A DNA stretch of 64,000 nucleotides. Source: Lactiplantibacillus daoliensis. GTDB taxonomy: Bacteria; Bacillota; Bacilli; Lactobacillales; Lactobacillaceae. The position numbers were made by a program, and so were the translations under genes. This document shows positions 18,698-31,668 of the stretch, in pieces; the first letter of the stretch is position 1, and the number at the start of each line of letters is the position of its first letter. The stretch spans positions 124,001 to 188,000 of the forward strand of contig NZ_BJDH01000004.1 of the NCBI RefSeq assembly GCF_005405005.1, in the 5' to 3' direction. The notes below the pieces were generated by a model. The model searched no databases and was not told the origin of the DNA. It was given only the letters and a program-made list of their open reading frames with translations.

Positions 18698-19621
18698 TTA
18701 ATCAACTGAAAACATCTTAAACGGCTTATACCGCTGTTCTTCAGTCCGATAACTATATAAACATTTTATGCGGTCTTGATAGGTTAATGCAACTATCGTG
18801 TTCGCATCTGGATGTGGCTGTTGACCTTCTTCCGGCAATAACCAGGCGCCATTTTTAACGTGTGACCAGAGTTCAGTCGTTAAAGCCACCTGCGGATAGG
18901 CTGTCAAAGCCTTCTCAATGGGTGCCAATAAGGTTTCCTCAGTCTCATTGGCTACCGCTGCTTCAATCTGGGCAAAAGTGACCGTTTCAGCCAACGTAAA
19001 CCCACCACTTTTTAACCGAGTTAAGTCACTCATGACCGCTGGGACACCCAGTTTTTTACCAACATCAACTGCGAGTGTGCGGACATAGGTTCCCTTACTA
19101 CAATCGACCGTAAAATAAATCGTTTGTGTTTGTCGTTCAGGATCATAAGTCGCAGCTTGCCGTTGCGTAAAGCGACCGATTGTAATCTGGCGGGCCGGTC
19201 GTTCAACGGTTTCACCATGTCGCGCATAGTCATATAAGCGCCGGCCGTTGACCTTAACTGCCGAAAACATCGGCGGAATCTGCGTAATCTCACCGGTCAT
19301 CGTGGCTAGTGCTGCATCAATTTCAGTCGCACTAAACGGCCGGGTGATCGCTTGACAGTCAACTTCATCGCCATCTAGGTCCTCGGTCGTGGTGGCAAAA
19401 CCAAGGGTAATACTCCCCTGATACTGCTTACCAGAAGCTACCAAAAACTGCACGACTTTGGTCGCATTGCCAATACAGATTGGTAGCACGCCATCAACAC
19501 CCGGATCCAGTGTACCTGAATGTCCCACCTTACGGGTATGATATAACTTTCTGATTTTAGCCACACAGTCAAAACTCGTCAACCCGCGTGGCTTATACAA
19601 TGGTAAAATTCCGTTTGGCAT
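18698..19621 (-). CDS. truB: tRNA pseudouridine(55) synthase
   Basis: TruB makes pseudouridine 55 in the T loop of tRNAs. The 307-aa protein shows GILPLYKPRGLTSFDCV at the start, the catalytic motif HSGTLDPGVDGVLP with the nucleophilic Asp, and CSKGTYVRTLAVDVGKKLG. AGGAG precedes the ATG. It heads the truB-ribF-alsD group. The gap to rbfA (19622-19836) holds the rbfA terminator and probably the truB promoter. Confidence 0.97.
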   Translation of the reverse strand: MPNGILPLYKPRGLTSFDCVAKIRKLYHTRKVGHSGTLDPGVDGVLPICIGNATKVVQFLVASGKQYQGSITLGFATTTEDLDGDEVDCQAITRPFSATEIDAALATMTGEITQIPPMFSAVKVNGRRLYDYARHGETVERPARQITIGRFTQRQAATYDPERQTQTIYFTVDCSKGTYVRTLAVDVGKKLGVPAVMSDLTRLKSGGFTLAETVTFAQIEAAVANETEETLLAPIEKALTAYPQVALTTELWSHVKNGAWLLPEEGQQPHPDANTIVALTYQDRIKCLYSYRTEEQRYKPFKMFSVD

Positions 19622-19786
19622 AAAAATGACTCCTTAAAATTAACTTTTTTCAGTATACCACAACCAAGTAAAACGATTACAGTTGAATCACAGTCCGGAA
19701 TTACTGAATGGAAATTTATTGCCGGCTACCGGTCAGTGAAAAACGGCTAAAAATTTAGTTTCACTAAAAGTAGTTGATCAAAAAAA

Positions 19787-19816
19787 GACCGCTGTGAGAA
19801 AATACCCACAGCGGTC
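19787..19816 (-). terminator. Terminator after rbfA
   Basis: A 10-bp stem GACCGCTGTG / CACAGCGGTC with a 10-nt loop, followed on the minus strand by seven T. It closes the rimP-nusA-rnpM-ylxQ-infB-rbfA operon and separates it from truB. Confidence 0.9.
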
Positions 19817-19836
19817 TTGAACCAATCATTAGTGAA

Positions 19837-20190
19837 CTAATCTTGGCGTTTTAAATTATTAATCAATTGATCGATTCGACTCCCATATTGAACAGAAGTA
19901 TCCCGTTCAAATGTAAGTTCGGGGGTCTTATAAATACTGAGACGTGACCCTAATTCACTACGAATCAAGCCTTTAGCTTTTTCAAGCCCTTTGGCCGTCT
20001 TCTCACCATCAGATGCTTTATCTGATAAAATGCTGTAGAAAATCGTCGCTTGTTGCAAGTCACCAGTTACCGTCACACCGGTAATGGTTAACCCAGCAAC
20101 ACGTGGATCACGAACTCGCTTCAATAGAATGTCGTCAACTTCTTTTTGAATCTCTTGTTCAAGTCGACCAACCCGATAATGTTGTGCCAT
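19837..20190 (-). CDS. rbfA: Ribosome-binding factor A
   Basis: RbfA is a 30S assembly factor that helps 16S rRNA maturation. The 117-aa protein is of normal length and has the KH-like fold, with RVGRLEQEIQKEVDDIL at the N-terminus, DPRVAGLTITGVTVTGDL in the middle and the C-terminal PELTFERDTS segment. AGGAGG precedes the ATG. It ends the nusA-infB operon. Confidence 0.96.
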   Translation of the reverse strand: MAQHYRVGRLEQEIQKEVDDILLKRVRDPRVAGLTITGVTVTGDLQQATIFYSILSDKASDGEKTAKGLEKAKGLIRSELGSRLSIYKTPELTFERDTSVQYGSRIDQLINNLKRQD

Positions 20191-20215
20191 CTAGTGCACC
20201 TCCTTGAGGGATTGC

Positions 20216-22843
20216 TTATTCAATCGGAACTTCCTTCATGATATAGGCTTCAATCACATCGTTCACACGAATATCATTGTAGTCTTCAATCCGAAGTCCT
20301 AATTCGAAGCCTTGCTTAACTTCCTTCACATCGTCTTTGAAACGACGTAAACTAGCTAATTTACCGTCATAAATAACAACGCTGTCACGGATGACCCGAA
20401 CACCGGAATCACGATGAATGACCCCATCGGTAACCATCCCACCACCGATTGTCCCAATCTTAGAAACCTTATAGATTTCACGGATTTCGGCTTGACCAGT
20501 GATCTTTTCTTCGTATTTAGGTTCGAGCATCCCTTTCATCGCGCTTTCGATTTCATCGATCGCGTTGTAGATGACTTGATGCAAACGAATATCAACATCG
20601 TCAGTATCAGCTTGTGACTTCGCTTGTGGCGTTGGCCGCACGTTGAAACCGATAATGATGGCATTACTTGCTTCTGCTAAGGCAACATCACTTTCGTTGA
20701 TGGCCCCAACAGCTGTATGGATAATATTAACTCGAACGCCTTCAACATCGATCTTCTTCAAACTTCCTGCTAAGGCTTCAACGGAGCCTTGAACATCTGC
20801 CTTAATAATCACATCGACTTCTTTGATTTCACCTTGCTTCATTGAATCAAACAAGTTGTCCAAAGTGACATGGTTCGTTTGCTTCCGTTCGTCCATCAAG
20901 GCTTGTTTAGCCCGTTCTTCACCGGCTTCACGAGCAGTCTTTTCATCATCGAAGACGACGAAACGATCTCCGGCTTCAGGCACATCACTTAAACCAGTAA
21001 TTTCGATTGGTGTTGATGGAATAGCTTCCTTAATCCGCCGACCGCTATCATTAGTCATTGTCCGGACCCGACCGTAGGTATTCCCAACCACAATTGGGTC
21101 ACCAACATGCATCGTCCCTTGTTGAACTAACAACGTGGCCGTTGAGCCTTTCCCACGGTCCAAACTTGCTTCCAAAACAGAACCAGCAGCATTTTGGTCA
21201 GGGTTAGCCTTCAATTCAAGCACTTCGGCTTGTAACAAGATCATGTCCAATAATTCATCCAAATTCTTACCGAATTTCGCTGAAATTTGAACGAAGATCG
21301 TGTCGCCACCCCAGTCTTCAGAAATCAACCCATATTCGGTCAATTGTTCCATAACGTGGTTTGGATTGGCACCTGGCTTATCAATCTTGTTAACCGCAAC
21401 GATGATTGGCACCTTCGCTGCTTTCGCATGGTTGATTGCTTCGATAGTTTGAGGCATAACCCCATCATCGGCAGCAACAACTAAGACCGTAATATCAGTA
21501 ATATCAGCACCACGTGCCCGCATTTCAGTAAAGGCAGCATGCCCTGGCGTATCCAAGAAGGTAATGGATTTGCCATTATGTTTCACTTGGTACGCCCCAA
21601 TCGCTTGGGTAATCCCACCAGCTTCACCAGCAGTCACGTGAGTGTGCCGTAATTTATCCAAAAGGGTCGTCTTACCATGATCAACGTGTCCCATGACAGT
21701 AACCACTGGGGCCCGTGTCACAGCATTTTCCATGTTTTGATTTTCTTCGTCAAAGAACTTGTCTAAGTCAGTCACATCGACTTCAACCTTTTCTTCAGCG
21801 TTGATGCCATAATCAGCGGCTAAAACTTCAATCGTATCTTTATCCAAGGATTGGTTTTGATTAACTGCCACACCTAGCATAAATAACTTCTTGATAATTT
21901 CAGCTGGTTCGCGATGCAAAATCTTACCTAAGTCTTGAGCGTTCATACCGACCGTGTAAACCAGAGTTTCTGGTAACGGCTTGTCTTTACGAACTGAGAC
22001 CGGCTTGTTCGTAACTTGGCGAATCCGTTGATTCTTCCGGCTTTGCTTGCGATTGTTACGACGACGGTTATTATTACCGCCACGATAACGGCCGCCACCG
22101 CCATTATTATTTAAGCTACCGCCAAAACGGCCGCTCCCGTTACGACTACTATTGTTACTACCGGTGCTACTATTACTACTGCTCCGGTTATTAGTTGAGT
22201 TGTTAGAACGGCTTTGGGAATTATTGGAACGGTTCTGACCGTTACCATTGCTCGAACGGTTTTGACTATTGTTTGAGCGATTTTGAGAATTATTTGACCG
22301 ATTAGCACTCCCGGTCGTCCGAGAGCCGTTGCTATTGTTTGAGCGGTTCGAAGAATTTGACCGGTTTTGGTTGCTATTTCGGTTCTGGGTATTATTAGAA
22401 CGGTTGGCACTACTATTAGTGCGAGTGCCGTTACTACTATTTGAACGAGACGCGTTGCTTGATGACGACCGCGAAGTCGTTGATCGAGAACTTGTGTTAT
22501 TGGAACGGGTATTACTATTATTATTTTTGCTTTGATTGTTATTATTATTTCGATTATTATTCAAAGAATCACCACTCTGTAAATGACGCGAGTTGGATTG
22601 CTGCTGATTAGCAGTTCGTGTCACATTTTTAGCTTCAGGTTTTGAAACTGGACTGGTTGCCCCAGTCGTTTGAGATTTAGGATTGGTTGTAGCGGAGGCA
22701 CCAGTTAACTGGCGTGCCTCGTTGTCACCGAGTGTCGACATATGATTTTTGACGGAGAATCCCAACTGTTTTGCTTGCGCAATTAACTGTTTACTTGGAA
22801 TATTTAGCTCCTTCGCTAATTCATAAATTCGCTTTTTCCCCAT
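20216..22843 (-). CDS. infB: Translation initiation factor IF-2
   Basis: IF-2 is the GTPase that brings initiator tRNA to the 30S subunit. The 875-aa protein has an N-terminal IF2_N helix-turn-helix (about 1-55), an extremely Asn/Ser/Arg-rich low-complexity stretch (about 75-265), a second IF2_N domain (about 290-345), the G domain with [16 protein letters not shown] and NKID, and the C-terminal domains binding fMet-tRNA. The ATG has a good AGGAGG site. The linker is much more repetitive than the Lys/Glu/Ala-type linkers of many homologues. Confidence 0.97.
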   Translation of the reverse strand: MGKKRIYELAKELNIPSKQLIAQAKQLGFSVKNHMSTLGDNEARQLTGASATTNPKSQTTGATSPVSKPEAKNVTRTANQQQSNSRHLQSGDSLNNNRNNNNNQSKNNNSNTRSNNTSSRSTTSRSSSSNASRSNSSNGTRTNSSANRSNNTQNRNSNQNRSNSSNRSNNSNGSRTTGSANRSNNSQNRSNNSQNRSSNGNGQNRSNNSQSRSNNSTNNRSSSNSSTGSNNSSRNGSGRFGGSLNNNGGGGRYRGGNNNRRRNNRKQSRKNQRIRQVTNKPVSVRKDKPLPETLVYTVGMNAQDLGKILHREPAEIIKKLFMLGVAVNQNQSLDKDTIEVLAADYGINAEEKVEVDVTDLDKFFDEENQNMENAVTRAPVVTVMGHVDHGKTTLLDKLRHTHVTAGEAGGITQAIGAYQVKHNGKSITFLDTPGHAAFTEMRARGADITDITVLVVAADDGVMPQTIEAINHAKAAKVPIIVAVNKIDKPGANPNHVMEQLTEYGLISEDWGGDTIFVQISAKFGKNLDELLDMILLQAEVLELKANPDQNAAGSVLEASLDRGKGSTATLLVQQGTMHVGDPIVVGNTYGRVRTMTNDSGRRIKEAIPSTPIEITGLSDVPEAGDRFVVFDDEKTAREAGEERAKQALMDERKQTNHVTLDNLFDSMKQGEIKEVDVIIKADVQGSVEALAGSLKKIDVEGVRVNIIHTAVGAINESDVALAEASNAIIIGFNVRPTPQAKSQADTDDVDIRLHQVIYNAIDEIESAMKGMLEPKYEEKITGQAEIREIYKVSKIGTIGGGMVTDGVIHRDSGVRVIRDSVVIYDGKLASLRRFKDDVKEVKQGFELGLRIEDYNDIRVNDVIEAYIMKEVPIE

Positions 22844-22856
22844 ATCTTCACCCTCC

Positions 22857-23162
22857 TTACTTTGTCATGATTGCCACCATTTTCTTGGCAAAACCTGCAT
22901 CAGTAATAGCAATCACTGTTCGTGGTTTGCCATTGGCTGCTGTTAGTTCTGCGCGAGTTAAGGTATCGATCACTGGTACATCATAAGATTGGGCCTTATC
23001 ATGAAATTTTTTGGCTGTCGAGGGACCGGCATCACTTGCAATAAAAACAAGTTTGGCCGATTGGTTCCGAATTGCCGTCAACGTTAAGTTTTCACCGGCA
23101 ATTTGTTGTTTGGCACGCCGTGAAAGGCCCAGTAAGTTTAAACAAGCTTGTTTAGGCGTCAT
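22857..23162 (-). CDS. ylxQ: L7Ae/L30e-family RNA-binding protein YlxQ
   Basis: YlxQ is a K-turn RNA-binding homologue of ribosomal protein L7Ae encoded in the nusA-infB operon of Firmicutes. The preferred start is the ATG at 23162, giving 101 aa beginning [17 protein letters not shown]; a longer reading to 23198 adds 12 residues not seen in the family and sits inside rnpM. The fold is supported by [10 protein letters not shown] and [16 protein letters not shown]. It overlaps the rnpM stop by 11 bases. Confidence 0.88.
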   Translation of the reverse strand: MTPKQACLNLLGLSRRAKQQIAGENLTLTAIRNQSAKLVFIASDAGPSTAKKFHDKAQSYDVPVIDTLTRAELTAANGKPRTVIAITDAGFAKKMVAIMTK

Positions 23163-23451
23163 CACCGAATAATTCCTTTCGGGCTTGTTGGTGATCAACG
23201 TAAGCCACTAGTTCGTCGTAGAACGCCGCATCCACTTTGACCCCAAAGGCTTTATCAAAAGTCTTTTGAGCTTTCGCTTGTTCGGCAACCGCAACATCTA
23301 ACGCAATATAAGCACCACGACCCGGCTTTTTACCGGTTGGGTCAACAGAGACTTCACCTTGCTTGTTTTTAACTACACGTACGAGTTCTTTCTTGGGATG
23401 CATTTCACCCGTTACAATATCTTTACGTAACGGCACTTTTCTTTTTTTCAA
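23152..23451 (-). CDS. rnpM: RNase P modulator RnpM (YlxR family)
   Basis: YlxR/RnpM is a small RNA-binding protein, reported in Bacillus to modulate RNase P. The 99-aa protein starts MKKRKVPLRKDIVTGEMHPK and keeps the family features ELVRVVKNKQGEVSVDPTGK, GRGAYI and a C-terminal helix. In many homologues the first part reads RMCxxC; here cysteines are absent. It lies between nusA and ylxQ as in other Firmicutes, with 18 bases to nusA. Confidence 0.9.
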   Translation of the reverse strand: MKKRKVPLRKDIVTGEMHPKKELVRVVKNKQGEVSVDPTGKKPGRGAYIALDVAVAEQAKAQKTFDKAFGVKVDAAFYDELVAYVDHQQARKELFGDDA

Positions 23452-23469
23452 GGCCCAGACCTCCTCTAG

Positions 23470-24702
23470 TTATTCAGCATCACTGGCTGAGGCTTCACTA
23501 TCATCAGCTGACGCAACACTTGGTTCAGACGCTTGGTCATCAGTAGTTGATGCTGGTTCAGCTGCTACGGCACTATCTTCGTTCAAATCAGTCGTAGCAT
23601 CCTCAGTTTCAGTCTCAGTAGCTGTTTCAGCCGCTGCAACATCCGTGGGGTTCTCATCCATTATATCAGATGCTTCAGTTTCTGATTTAATATCAATCTT
23701 AAAACCGGTTAATTTTGCGGCTAAACGCGCATTTTGACCGCGTTTACCGATTGCCAATGACAATTGGTAATCAGGAACAACGACTGTACAGCCGCGTTCG
23801 TTTTCAGGATCAAAAATAACATCTAAAACTTCGGCTGGATTTAAAGCATTCGCAATGAAAACAGCCGTGTCATCGGTCCATTCCACGATGTCCATATTTT
23901 CGCCGTGTAATTCGTTAACAATTGTTTGAACTCGTTGTCCTTTAGGCCCAACACAGGTCCCGACCGGATCAACGTTAGGATTATTTGAACGAACAGCGAC
24001 TTTGGCCCGGTCGCCCGCTTCACGCGCAATTGAGACAATTTCGACAATGCCGTCAAAAATTTCAGGCACTTCTTGTTCAAATAATCGTTTCAATAAGTCT
24101 GGTGCAGTCCGTGAGACAAAGACTTGAGGCCCCTTCGTCGCATTTTCAACTTTTGAAACGTACACTTTGATTTTGTCATGGATGCGATAAGTTTCACCAG
24201 GTAATTGATCTGAACGACCCATTACGGCTTCCACTTTACCTAAGCTGACATAAACAAAGCGATTATCTTGGCGTTCAACTTCACCAGTCACGATTTCATT
24301 TTCGTATTGACTGTATTCGTCAAAAATAATCCCACGTTCAGCTTCGCGTACCCGCTGCATAATGACTTGTTTAGCGGTTTGTGCCGCGATCCGACCAAAG
24401 TTTTTTGGGGTGACTTCAAAACGAATATCATCACCAATTTCATAGGCCCGATTGATGGCAAGTGCATCTTGCAAACTAACTTCCAAACGTGAATCAAACA
24501 CGTCTTCAACAACTTCTTTGACGGCGTAAACATGAATATTACCTTTAACTTGGTCAAAGTCAACTTCCACGTTTTGAGCTTGGCCATAGTTACGCTTATA
24601 AGCGGAAACCAAGGCTGCTTCTAAGGCATCGATCACAACTTCTTTTTTAATGCCTTTTTCTGATTCAAGGGTGTCTAACGCCCCTAATAATTCCTTACTC
24701 AT
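23470..24702 (-). CDS. nusA: Transcription termination/antitermination factor NusA
   Basis: NusA binds RNA polymerase and modulates pausing and termination. The 410-aa protein has the N-terminal polymerase-binding domain (about 1-125), the S1 domain (about 130-200), and two KH domains with VGPKGQRVQTIVNEL and IGKRGQNARLAAKLTG. After about residue 345 comes an acidic tail rich in Ala, Thr, Ser, Glu and Asp, which is longer than in Bacillus NusA. It follows rimP by about 19 bases. Confidence 0.97.
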   Translation of the reverse strand: MSKELLGALDTLESEKGIKKEVVIDALEAALVSAYKRNYGQAQNVEVDFDQVKGNIHVYAVKEVVEDVFDSRLEVSLQDALAINRAYEIGDDIRFEVTPKNFGRIAAQTAKQVIMQRVREAERGIIFDEYSQYENEIVTGEVERQDNRFVYVSLGKVEAVMGRSDQLPGETYRIHDKIKVYVSKVENATKGPQVFVSRTAPDLLKRLFEQEVPEIFDGIVEIVSIAREAGDRAKVAVRSNNPNVDPVGTCVGPKGQRVQTIVNELHGENMDIVEWTDDTAVFIANALNPAEVLDVIFDPENERGCTVVVPDYQLSLAIGKRGQNARLAAKLTGFKIDIKSETEASDIMDENPTDVAAAETATETETEDATTDLNEDSAVAAEPASTTDDQASEPSVASADDSEASASDAE

Positions 24703-24721
24703 GTGTAAACTCCTTTGCTAA

Positions 24722-25198
24722 CTAAAACTTCACTGCCAACCGTGCTTGTGAAATCTGATCACGGTCAATCGTCACAGTTTTGTGCCGCGTTTTATCTAAG
24801 TAATTAATTGTTAATGTTTCAGGGGTCACAGCGGTTAAGTCGCCTTCAAAACCCTTTTTACCATCGATTTTTTGGTACAGGCCAACGTGGACGTACTTCC
24901 CAATGGCATTTTGAAAATCGGCTTCCTTTTTAAGTGGCCGTTCAGCACCGGGCGAAGATACTTCCAAGAAGTAGGCTTGTGGAATTGGATCAGGATCCAT
25001 ACTATCCAATTTTTCACTTAATTCATCGCTAACCATGGCACATTCTTCAATGTTAATGCCCCCTGGCTTGTCGATATAGAGTCGTAAATACCAACTCTGA
25101 CCTTCACGCACAAATTCAAGATCAACTAATTCAAACTGGTGGGTCGCCACAATGGCTTGTGCCAACGGCTGAATGGTCTCAACAACATTATTGCTCAC
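24722..25198 (-). CDS. rimP: Ribosome maturation factor RimP
   Basis: RimP assists 30S subunit maturation. The start is set at the GTG 25198, because AGGAGG lies seven bases before it; this gives 158 aa beginning with [10 protein letters not shown] longer in-frame reading to 25243 lacks a ribosome binding site and runs into the polC terminator. Family motifs are [30 protein letters not shown] and [14 protein letters not shown]. It heads the rimP-nusA-rnpM-ylxQ-infB-rbfA operon. Confidence 0.95.
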   Translation of the reverse strand: MSNNVVETIQPLAQAIVATHQFELVDLEFVREGQSWYLRLYIDKPGGINIEECAMVSDELSEKLDSMDPDPIPQAYFLEVSSPGAERPLKKEADFQNAIGKYVHVGLYQKIDGKKGFEGDLTAVTPETLTINYLDKTRHKTVTIDRDQISQARLAVKF

Positions 25199-25233
25199 GT
25201 TTGCGCCTCCTATCCAGATTAGTCCAATAAAAA

Positions 25234-25255
25234 GAGTGAGCATCGCTGCTCACTC
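25234..25255 (-). terminator. Terminator after polC
   Basis: A 9-bp perfect stem GAGTGAGCA / TGCTCACTC with a TCGC loop, followed on the minus strand by TTTTTATT. It lies about 80 bases after polC and about 36 bases before the rimP start. Confidence 0.85.
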
Positions 25256-25334
25256 GTTAACGAGTTTTAAATTACACTCATATATTATCATAATAATGCG
25301 TAATCCGCAACACTAAGCGACTTTCACGCCATTT

Positions 25335-28300
25335 TTAGAATAAAGAAAGTTGGTTTTCATCAGGTAACCCTTTCAAAATCCCATACTGACTCATAAAGTC
25401 AATCAATTTTTGCGAGACCTTACCACGTTTAGACAAGTCTTCCTTAGATAAAAACTTCTTGTCTGCGCGTGCCGCCACAATCTGTTTCGCAACGCCTAAG
25501 CCTAAACTTGGAATTGACCGGAACGGTGCAATCAACGTGTCGCCCTCAATCAACCAATCAGTTGCATCAGATTTATACAAATCGACCATCTGAAATTTGA
25601 AGCCACGCTCCAACATTTCATTGGCTAATTCCAAAACTGTCAGCAGGTTCTTTTCACCAACCTTAGCGTCATTCCCTAAATCTTGAATTTTTTTCATCGA
25701 AGCCTTCACCGCTTCTTTACCTTGTGACATGGCCACGAGATCAAAATCGTCGGCGCGGACTGAAAAGTAGGCTGCGTAGTAAATCAGTGGGAAGTAGACT
25801 TTGAAATAAGCCACCCGCAAAGCCATCAAAATGTAAGCCGCCGCATGGGCACGTGGGAACATATACTTAATCTTCAAGCAAGACTCGATATACCAGTCAG
25901 GCACATTCGCATCCTTCATCGCTTGTTGCCAATCATCAGGAATCCCCCGACCTTTACGCACATGTTCCATAATTTGGAAAGACATATCCGATTCCATCCC
26001 ATAGTGAATCAAGTCGGTCATGATGTTATCTCGACAACCAATAACTTCCGCTAAGGTAACGGTCCCATCCTTGATCAGTTCTTCCGCGTTCCCTAGCCAC
26101 ACATCGGTCCCATGTGACAGACCAGAAATTTGTAGCAATTCGTTAAAGGTTGATGGATGCGTCTCTTCTAACATTCCTCGAACAAAACGCGTCCCAAATT
26201 CCGGAATACCCAGGGTCCCAGTCTTTGAGAAAATTTGGTCTTCATTGACGCCTAAGACTTCTGGACTGGAAAAGATTTTCATGACATTCGGATCAACTGG
26301 TGGAATGCTTTCCGGCTTGATTCCGGACAAATCTTGCAGCATCCGAATCATGGTAGGATCATCATGTCCCAGAATATCAATTTTCAAAATATTATCATGA
26401 ATTGAATGGAAATCAAAGTGGGTCGTTTGCCAAGCAGCAGTCTGATCATCGGCCGGATATTGAACGGGCGTAAAATCGTAAATATCCATATAGTCCGGCA
26501 CAACAATAATTCCGGCCGGATGTTGCCCAGTTGACCGCTTGACCCCAGTGATGCCCTTCGCCAAACGGTCAATTTCAGCCGTCCGCAAGTTCTGTTCAGT
26601 GGTACGTTCATAACCCTTGGCATAACCGTAACCGGTCTTATCGGCAACCGTCCCAATCGTGCCAGCCCGATAAACATTCTTTTCGCCAAACAACACTTTC
26701 GTATAGTTATGGGCGATTGGTTGATAGTCCCCAGAGAAGTTCAAATCAATATCAGGAACTTTATTTCCATAAAAACCTAAGAAAGTTTCAAACGGAATGT
26801 TTTGACCATCGCGCACCATATTCGTGCCACATTCAGGACAGTCTTTCGGAGGTAAATCATAACCAGAACCGTATTCATTATTCGTATAGAAGTGTGAATA
26901 TTGACAGTTTGGACAACGATAATGCGGTGGCATCGGGTTCACTTCTGTAATCCCAGATAATGTCGCCACGATACTGGACCCGACTGACCCACGAGAACCA
27001 ACCAAGTAGCCATCTTTATTACTCTTGAAAACCAAGCGCTGGGCGATTAAATAAATTACTGAGAACCCATTCCCGATGATACTCTTCAATTCCTTGTCGA
27101 CTCGTTTTTGCACGATCTCAGGTAACGGATCACCATACCAAGCATGCGCCCGATCCATCGTCAGCTTTTTGATCTCGGCTTCAGCACCCTTCATCCGTGG
27201 TGTGTAAAGCTTATCTTTAACTGGTCGCACCACTTCGAACTGATCCGCCAGCTGTTGCGTTGCCGTCACGACGATGCGTTTGGCCGTTTCATCACCCAAG
27301 AATTTGAACGCGGCTAACATTTCATCCGTTGTCCGGAAATGATCATCAGGAAACTCAGTTCGATTAGCCGTTCGTGGTTGCGAACGCACCAATACCGTGC
27401 GATAAATCTTATCTTCGGGGTTCAAATAATGGACATCTCCGGTCGCAACGACTGGAATCCCCAACTCATCACCCAGGCTAACCATGTTCTTAATAATATC
27501 TTCCAACCGAGCATTATCCGCAATCAAACCAGATGCGACTAATGGTGAATAAGCTGGTTTCGGCTGAACTTCAAGAAAATCATAATAGCTCGCCTTTTTA
27601 CGGGCTTCAACTTGGCCTTTTTGCATCATCGCCGTGAACACTTCGCCATTGGCACAAGCTGAGCCAACCAGAATGCCATCACGATATTTATTCAATAAAC
27701 TCCGTGGCACCCGTGGTTTTTCATAAAAGTAATCCACGTTTGAGGCCGAAATAATTCGGAATAAATTTTTCAGGCCGGCTTGCGTTTGCGCATAGAGTGT
27801 CGCATGGAAGGGACGACTATGACGATAAGCATTATTCTCGTTCATGTGACCATTCAGTTGGTCATGGAACTGCACGCCATAGCGTTCTTCCGCGTCTTTT
27901 AAGAATATATGATTCAAATGACCCGTTGATTCCGCATCATAGATGGCACGATGATGATGTTCCAAGGAAACATTGAAGCGCTTCGCTAGCGTATTCAAGG
28001 TAAACCGCTTCAAGTCTGGGTACAGCCAATGTGCTAACGTCAACGTATCAATAATCGGATTTTCAATTGGTGGCATGCCATGACGAGCATAACCCGTATC
28101 CATAAAGCCAATATCAAAAGTAACATTATGACCGACAACAATTGCGTCACCACAAAATTCACGGAAAAGCTTGAAAACTTCTTCCTCTGACTTGGAGCCA
28201 CGCACCATTTCATCGGTGATACTCGTTAAATTGGTCGTCGTTTCGGATAAATGAAAACCGGGATCAATGAATTCTTCAAATTGCTCGGTCACATTACCCT

Positions 28301-29645
28301 TGTACATCTTGACCGCTGACAATTCGATGACCTTATCATAAATGGCAGACAGTCCGGTCGTTTCAGTATCAAAGATCACATACGTTGACTCTTTCAAGTC
28401 AGCATGCGCATCGTTGAAGGCAATCGGCTCACCATCATCGACCATATTCGCTTCGACACCGTAAATCACTTTGATGTTATTCTTTTGTCCGGCGGCAAAT
28501 GCTTCTGGGAATGCTTGTGCCCCGGAATGATCAGTAATCGCAATCGCTGGTTGGCCCCATTTGGCCGCTTGACCGACAAAATCAGAGACTGTGTTGGTCG
28601 CATCCATCGCACTCATGTTGGAATGCAAATGAAACTCAACCCGTTTTTCATCCGCGGGAGCGGTATCCTGGCGAGTCGCGTGTGAGATTTCGTTAATATC
28701 GTACGCATTAATCGTCAAGTCACGCATGAAGCTATCTTCTTGCACCGACCCACGCGCACGAACCCACATACCTTGTTTTAAAGCTGCAAATTGTGCTTCA
28801 TCGTCACTATTACGAGAAAACTTCTTAATCACCATTGAAGAACTATAATCGGTCACCTTTAGGATCAATAACTGACGTTGCGAACGTAAGGTCCGCACTT
28901 CCATATCAAAAACATAACCTTCGACGATCACTGAACGTTCTTCTTCAGTAATTTGAACCATCTGTTTGGCGGGTTCTTGCGGGTTAATTTGCTTACCAAG
29001 TTGGACAGGTCCATCAATTGGGGCCGGTGAGTCGGCTTGCTTAGCACGCTTTTCATTGGCCTTTTTGATTGCAGCCTCGGCCTTCTGCGCCAAAGCTTGA
29101 TCTGATTTCGCCTTTTGCGCATGGAAAGCCTTGATTTTTTCCTGCGACGCCGTTTCATCAATCAAGGTGTGGACGGAGAATTTAGGAAAACCAAGTTGTT
29201 GATAGGTTTCCTCAATCGGTCCGAGTGCTTGGTTCGTCAAAAAGTTCTGAATAACTTCATTTTCGGCCAATAGGATGACCCGGTTATCCTCATATGAAGG
29301 AACGTTACTATTACAGAGTGATTGAACTAACGGTGACGAAATGCCACTATTTTTGACGATCCACTCCCAGTAATCAGCCAATGCCCGCGGATTGACTTCG
29401 GTATCATCGGTAGTAATCTGCATGTTGATGCCAGCAATTTCATGAAAAGCCATCTGTAGCTTATTGTTAAAAGTCATGAATTGCGAAAACGGTAAAACGT
29501 GTTGGAAATGTAAATGGAACTCCCAAACTTTTGAGGCTTGATGAACGGTCAGCTTTTCGATACTGGCTGCTTGAAATGCCTCATCCATCGGCATTTCGAT
29601 TTGTTCAAGCAATTTCTCAAACATTTCCTGCTGATTTAAGCTCAC
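25335..29645 (-). CDS. polC: DNA polymerase III subunit alpha, Gram-positive type PolC
   Basis: PolC is the replicative DNA polymerase with a built-in proofreading exonuclease. The start is the GTG at 29645, preceded by AAAGGAGG, giving 1436 aa; a longer reading to 29744 has no site. Order: N-terminal domain, OB fold (about 235-310), PHP domain split by the exonuclease ([15 protein letters not shown], then FDTETTGL with DEDD residues and [13 protein letters not shown]), PHP second half, zinc-ribbon CPNC...CPEC, and polymerase core with [10 protein letters not shown]. It is monocistronic with its own terminator. Confidence 0.98.
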   Translation of the reverse strand: MSLNQQEMFEKLLEQIEMPMDEAFQAASIEKLTVHQASKVWEFHLHFQHVLPFSQFMTFNNKLQMAFHEIAGINMQITTDDTEVNPRALADYWEWIVKNSGISSPLVQSLCNSNVPSYEDNRVILLAENEVIQNFLTNQALGPIEETYQQLGFPKFSVHTLIDETASQEKIKAFHAQKAKSDQALAQKAEAAIKKANEKRAKQADSPAPIDGPVQLGKQINPQEPAKQMVQITEEERSVIVEGYVFDMEVRTLRSQRQLLILKVTDYSSSMVIKKFSRNSDDEAQFAALKQGMWVRARGSVQEDSFMRDLTINAYDINEISHATRQDTAPADEKRVEFHLHSNMSAMDATNTVSDFVGQAAKWGQPAIAITDHSGAQAFPEAFAAGQKNNIKVIYGVEANMVDDGEPIAFNDAHADLKESTYVIFDTETTGLSAIYDKVIELSAVKMYKGNVTEQFEEFIDPGFHLSETTTNLTSITDEMVRGSKSEEEVFKLFREFCGDAIVVGHNVTFDIGFMDTGYARHGMPPIENPIIDTLTLAHWLYPDLKRFTLNTLAKRFNVSLEHHHRAIYDAESTGHLNHIFLKDAEERYGVQFHDQLNGHMNENNAYRHSRPFHATLYAQTQAGLKNLFRIISASNVDYFYEKPRVPRSLLNKYRDGILVGSACANGEVFTAMMQKGQVEARKKASYYDFLEVQPKPAYSPLVASGLIADNARLEDIIKNMVSLGDELGIPVVATGDVHYLNPEDKIYRTVLVRSQPRTANRTEFPDDHFRTTDEMLAAFKFLGDETAKRIVVTATQQLADQFEVVRPVKDKLYTPRMKGAEAEIKKLTMDRAHAWYGDPLPEIVQKRVDKELKSIIGNGFSVIYLIAQRLVFKSNKDGYLVGSRGSVGSSIVATLSGITEVNPMPPHYRCPNCQYSHFYTNNEYGSGYDLPPKDCPECGTNMVRDGQNIPFETFLGFYGNKVPDIDLNFSGDYQPIAHNYTKVLFGEKNVYRAGTIGTVADKTGYGYAKGYERTTEQNLRTAEIDRLAKGITGVKRSTGQHPAGIIVVPDYMDIYDFTPVQYPADDQTAAWQTTHFDFHSIHDNILKIDILGHDDPTMIRMLQDLSGIKPESIPPVDPNVMKIFSSPEVLGVNEDQIFSKTGTLGIPEFGTRFVRGMLEETHPSTFNELLQISGLSHGTDVWLGNAEELIKDGTVTLAEVIGCRDNIMTDLIHYGMESDMSFQIMEHVRKGRGIPDDWQQAMKDANVPDWYIESCLKIKYMFPRAHAAAYILMALRVAYFKVYFPLIYYAAYFSVRADDFDLVAMSQGKEAVKASMKKIQDLGNDAKVGEKNLLTVLELANEMLERGFKFQMVDLYKSDATDWLIEGDTLIAPFRSIPSLGLGVAKQIVAARADKKFLSKEDLSKRGKVSQKLIDFMSQYGILKGLPDENQLSLF

Positions 29646-29768
29646 GCGTGTTCCTCCTTTTGTCCTTTGAAAACAAACTTTAACCTGTCGCTCTAATTGG
29701 CTTGGCTTGCTGAAAATGTGGTACCCACAATTAACCACCAACAAATTGAAGCACAGCTAAAACGAACT

Positions 29769-29809
29769 AAAATCACCTAGTTTCTAGGTTGCCGAAACTA
29801 GGTGATTTT
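29769..29809 (-). terminator. Terminator after proS
   Basis: A 16-bp perfect stem AAAATCACCTAGTTTC / GAAACTAGGTGATTTT with a 9-nt loop and a T-rich 3' arm on the minus strand. It lies about 110 bases beyond the proS stop and upstream of the polC start. The gap 29810-29918 holds nothing else I recognise. Confidence 0.85.
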
Positions 29810-29918
29810 CTGCATACACAATGAGTTAAGTGTACGCATTTTTATATTAACTTGCAACGTTCAGGTTGCGTCAGTTCGAACTAACATCGATCAATTCAGA
29901 CCAACTACTCGCAAAAAA

Positions 29919-31628
<1,710 letters not shown>

Positions 31629-31668
31629 CTAAAAATCTTCTCCTTAAGTGTTCCAATTTAATCTGATT

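Noticed and set aside
17683-18750. FMN riboswitch for ribF
   Set aside because: ribF follows truB by 14 bases and there is no room or conserved FMN aptamer sequence.
22111-22535. Possible CRISPR or satellite repeat in the infB linker
   Set aside because: The repeats are in frame, irregular and encode the Asn/Ser/Arg linker; there are no constant repeats with unique spacers.
23363-23737. 124-aa plus-strand frame opposite nusA and rnpM
   Set aside because: Its Ser/Ala/Val-rich product mirrors the low-complexity NusA tail and has no ribosome binding site.
26020-26400. 126-aa plus-strand frame opposite polC
   Set aside because: Antisense to a conserved polymerase domain; no start signal.
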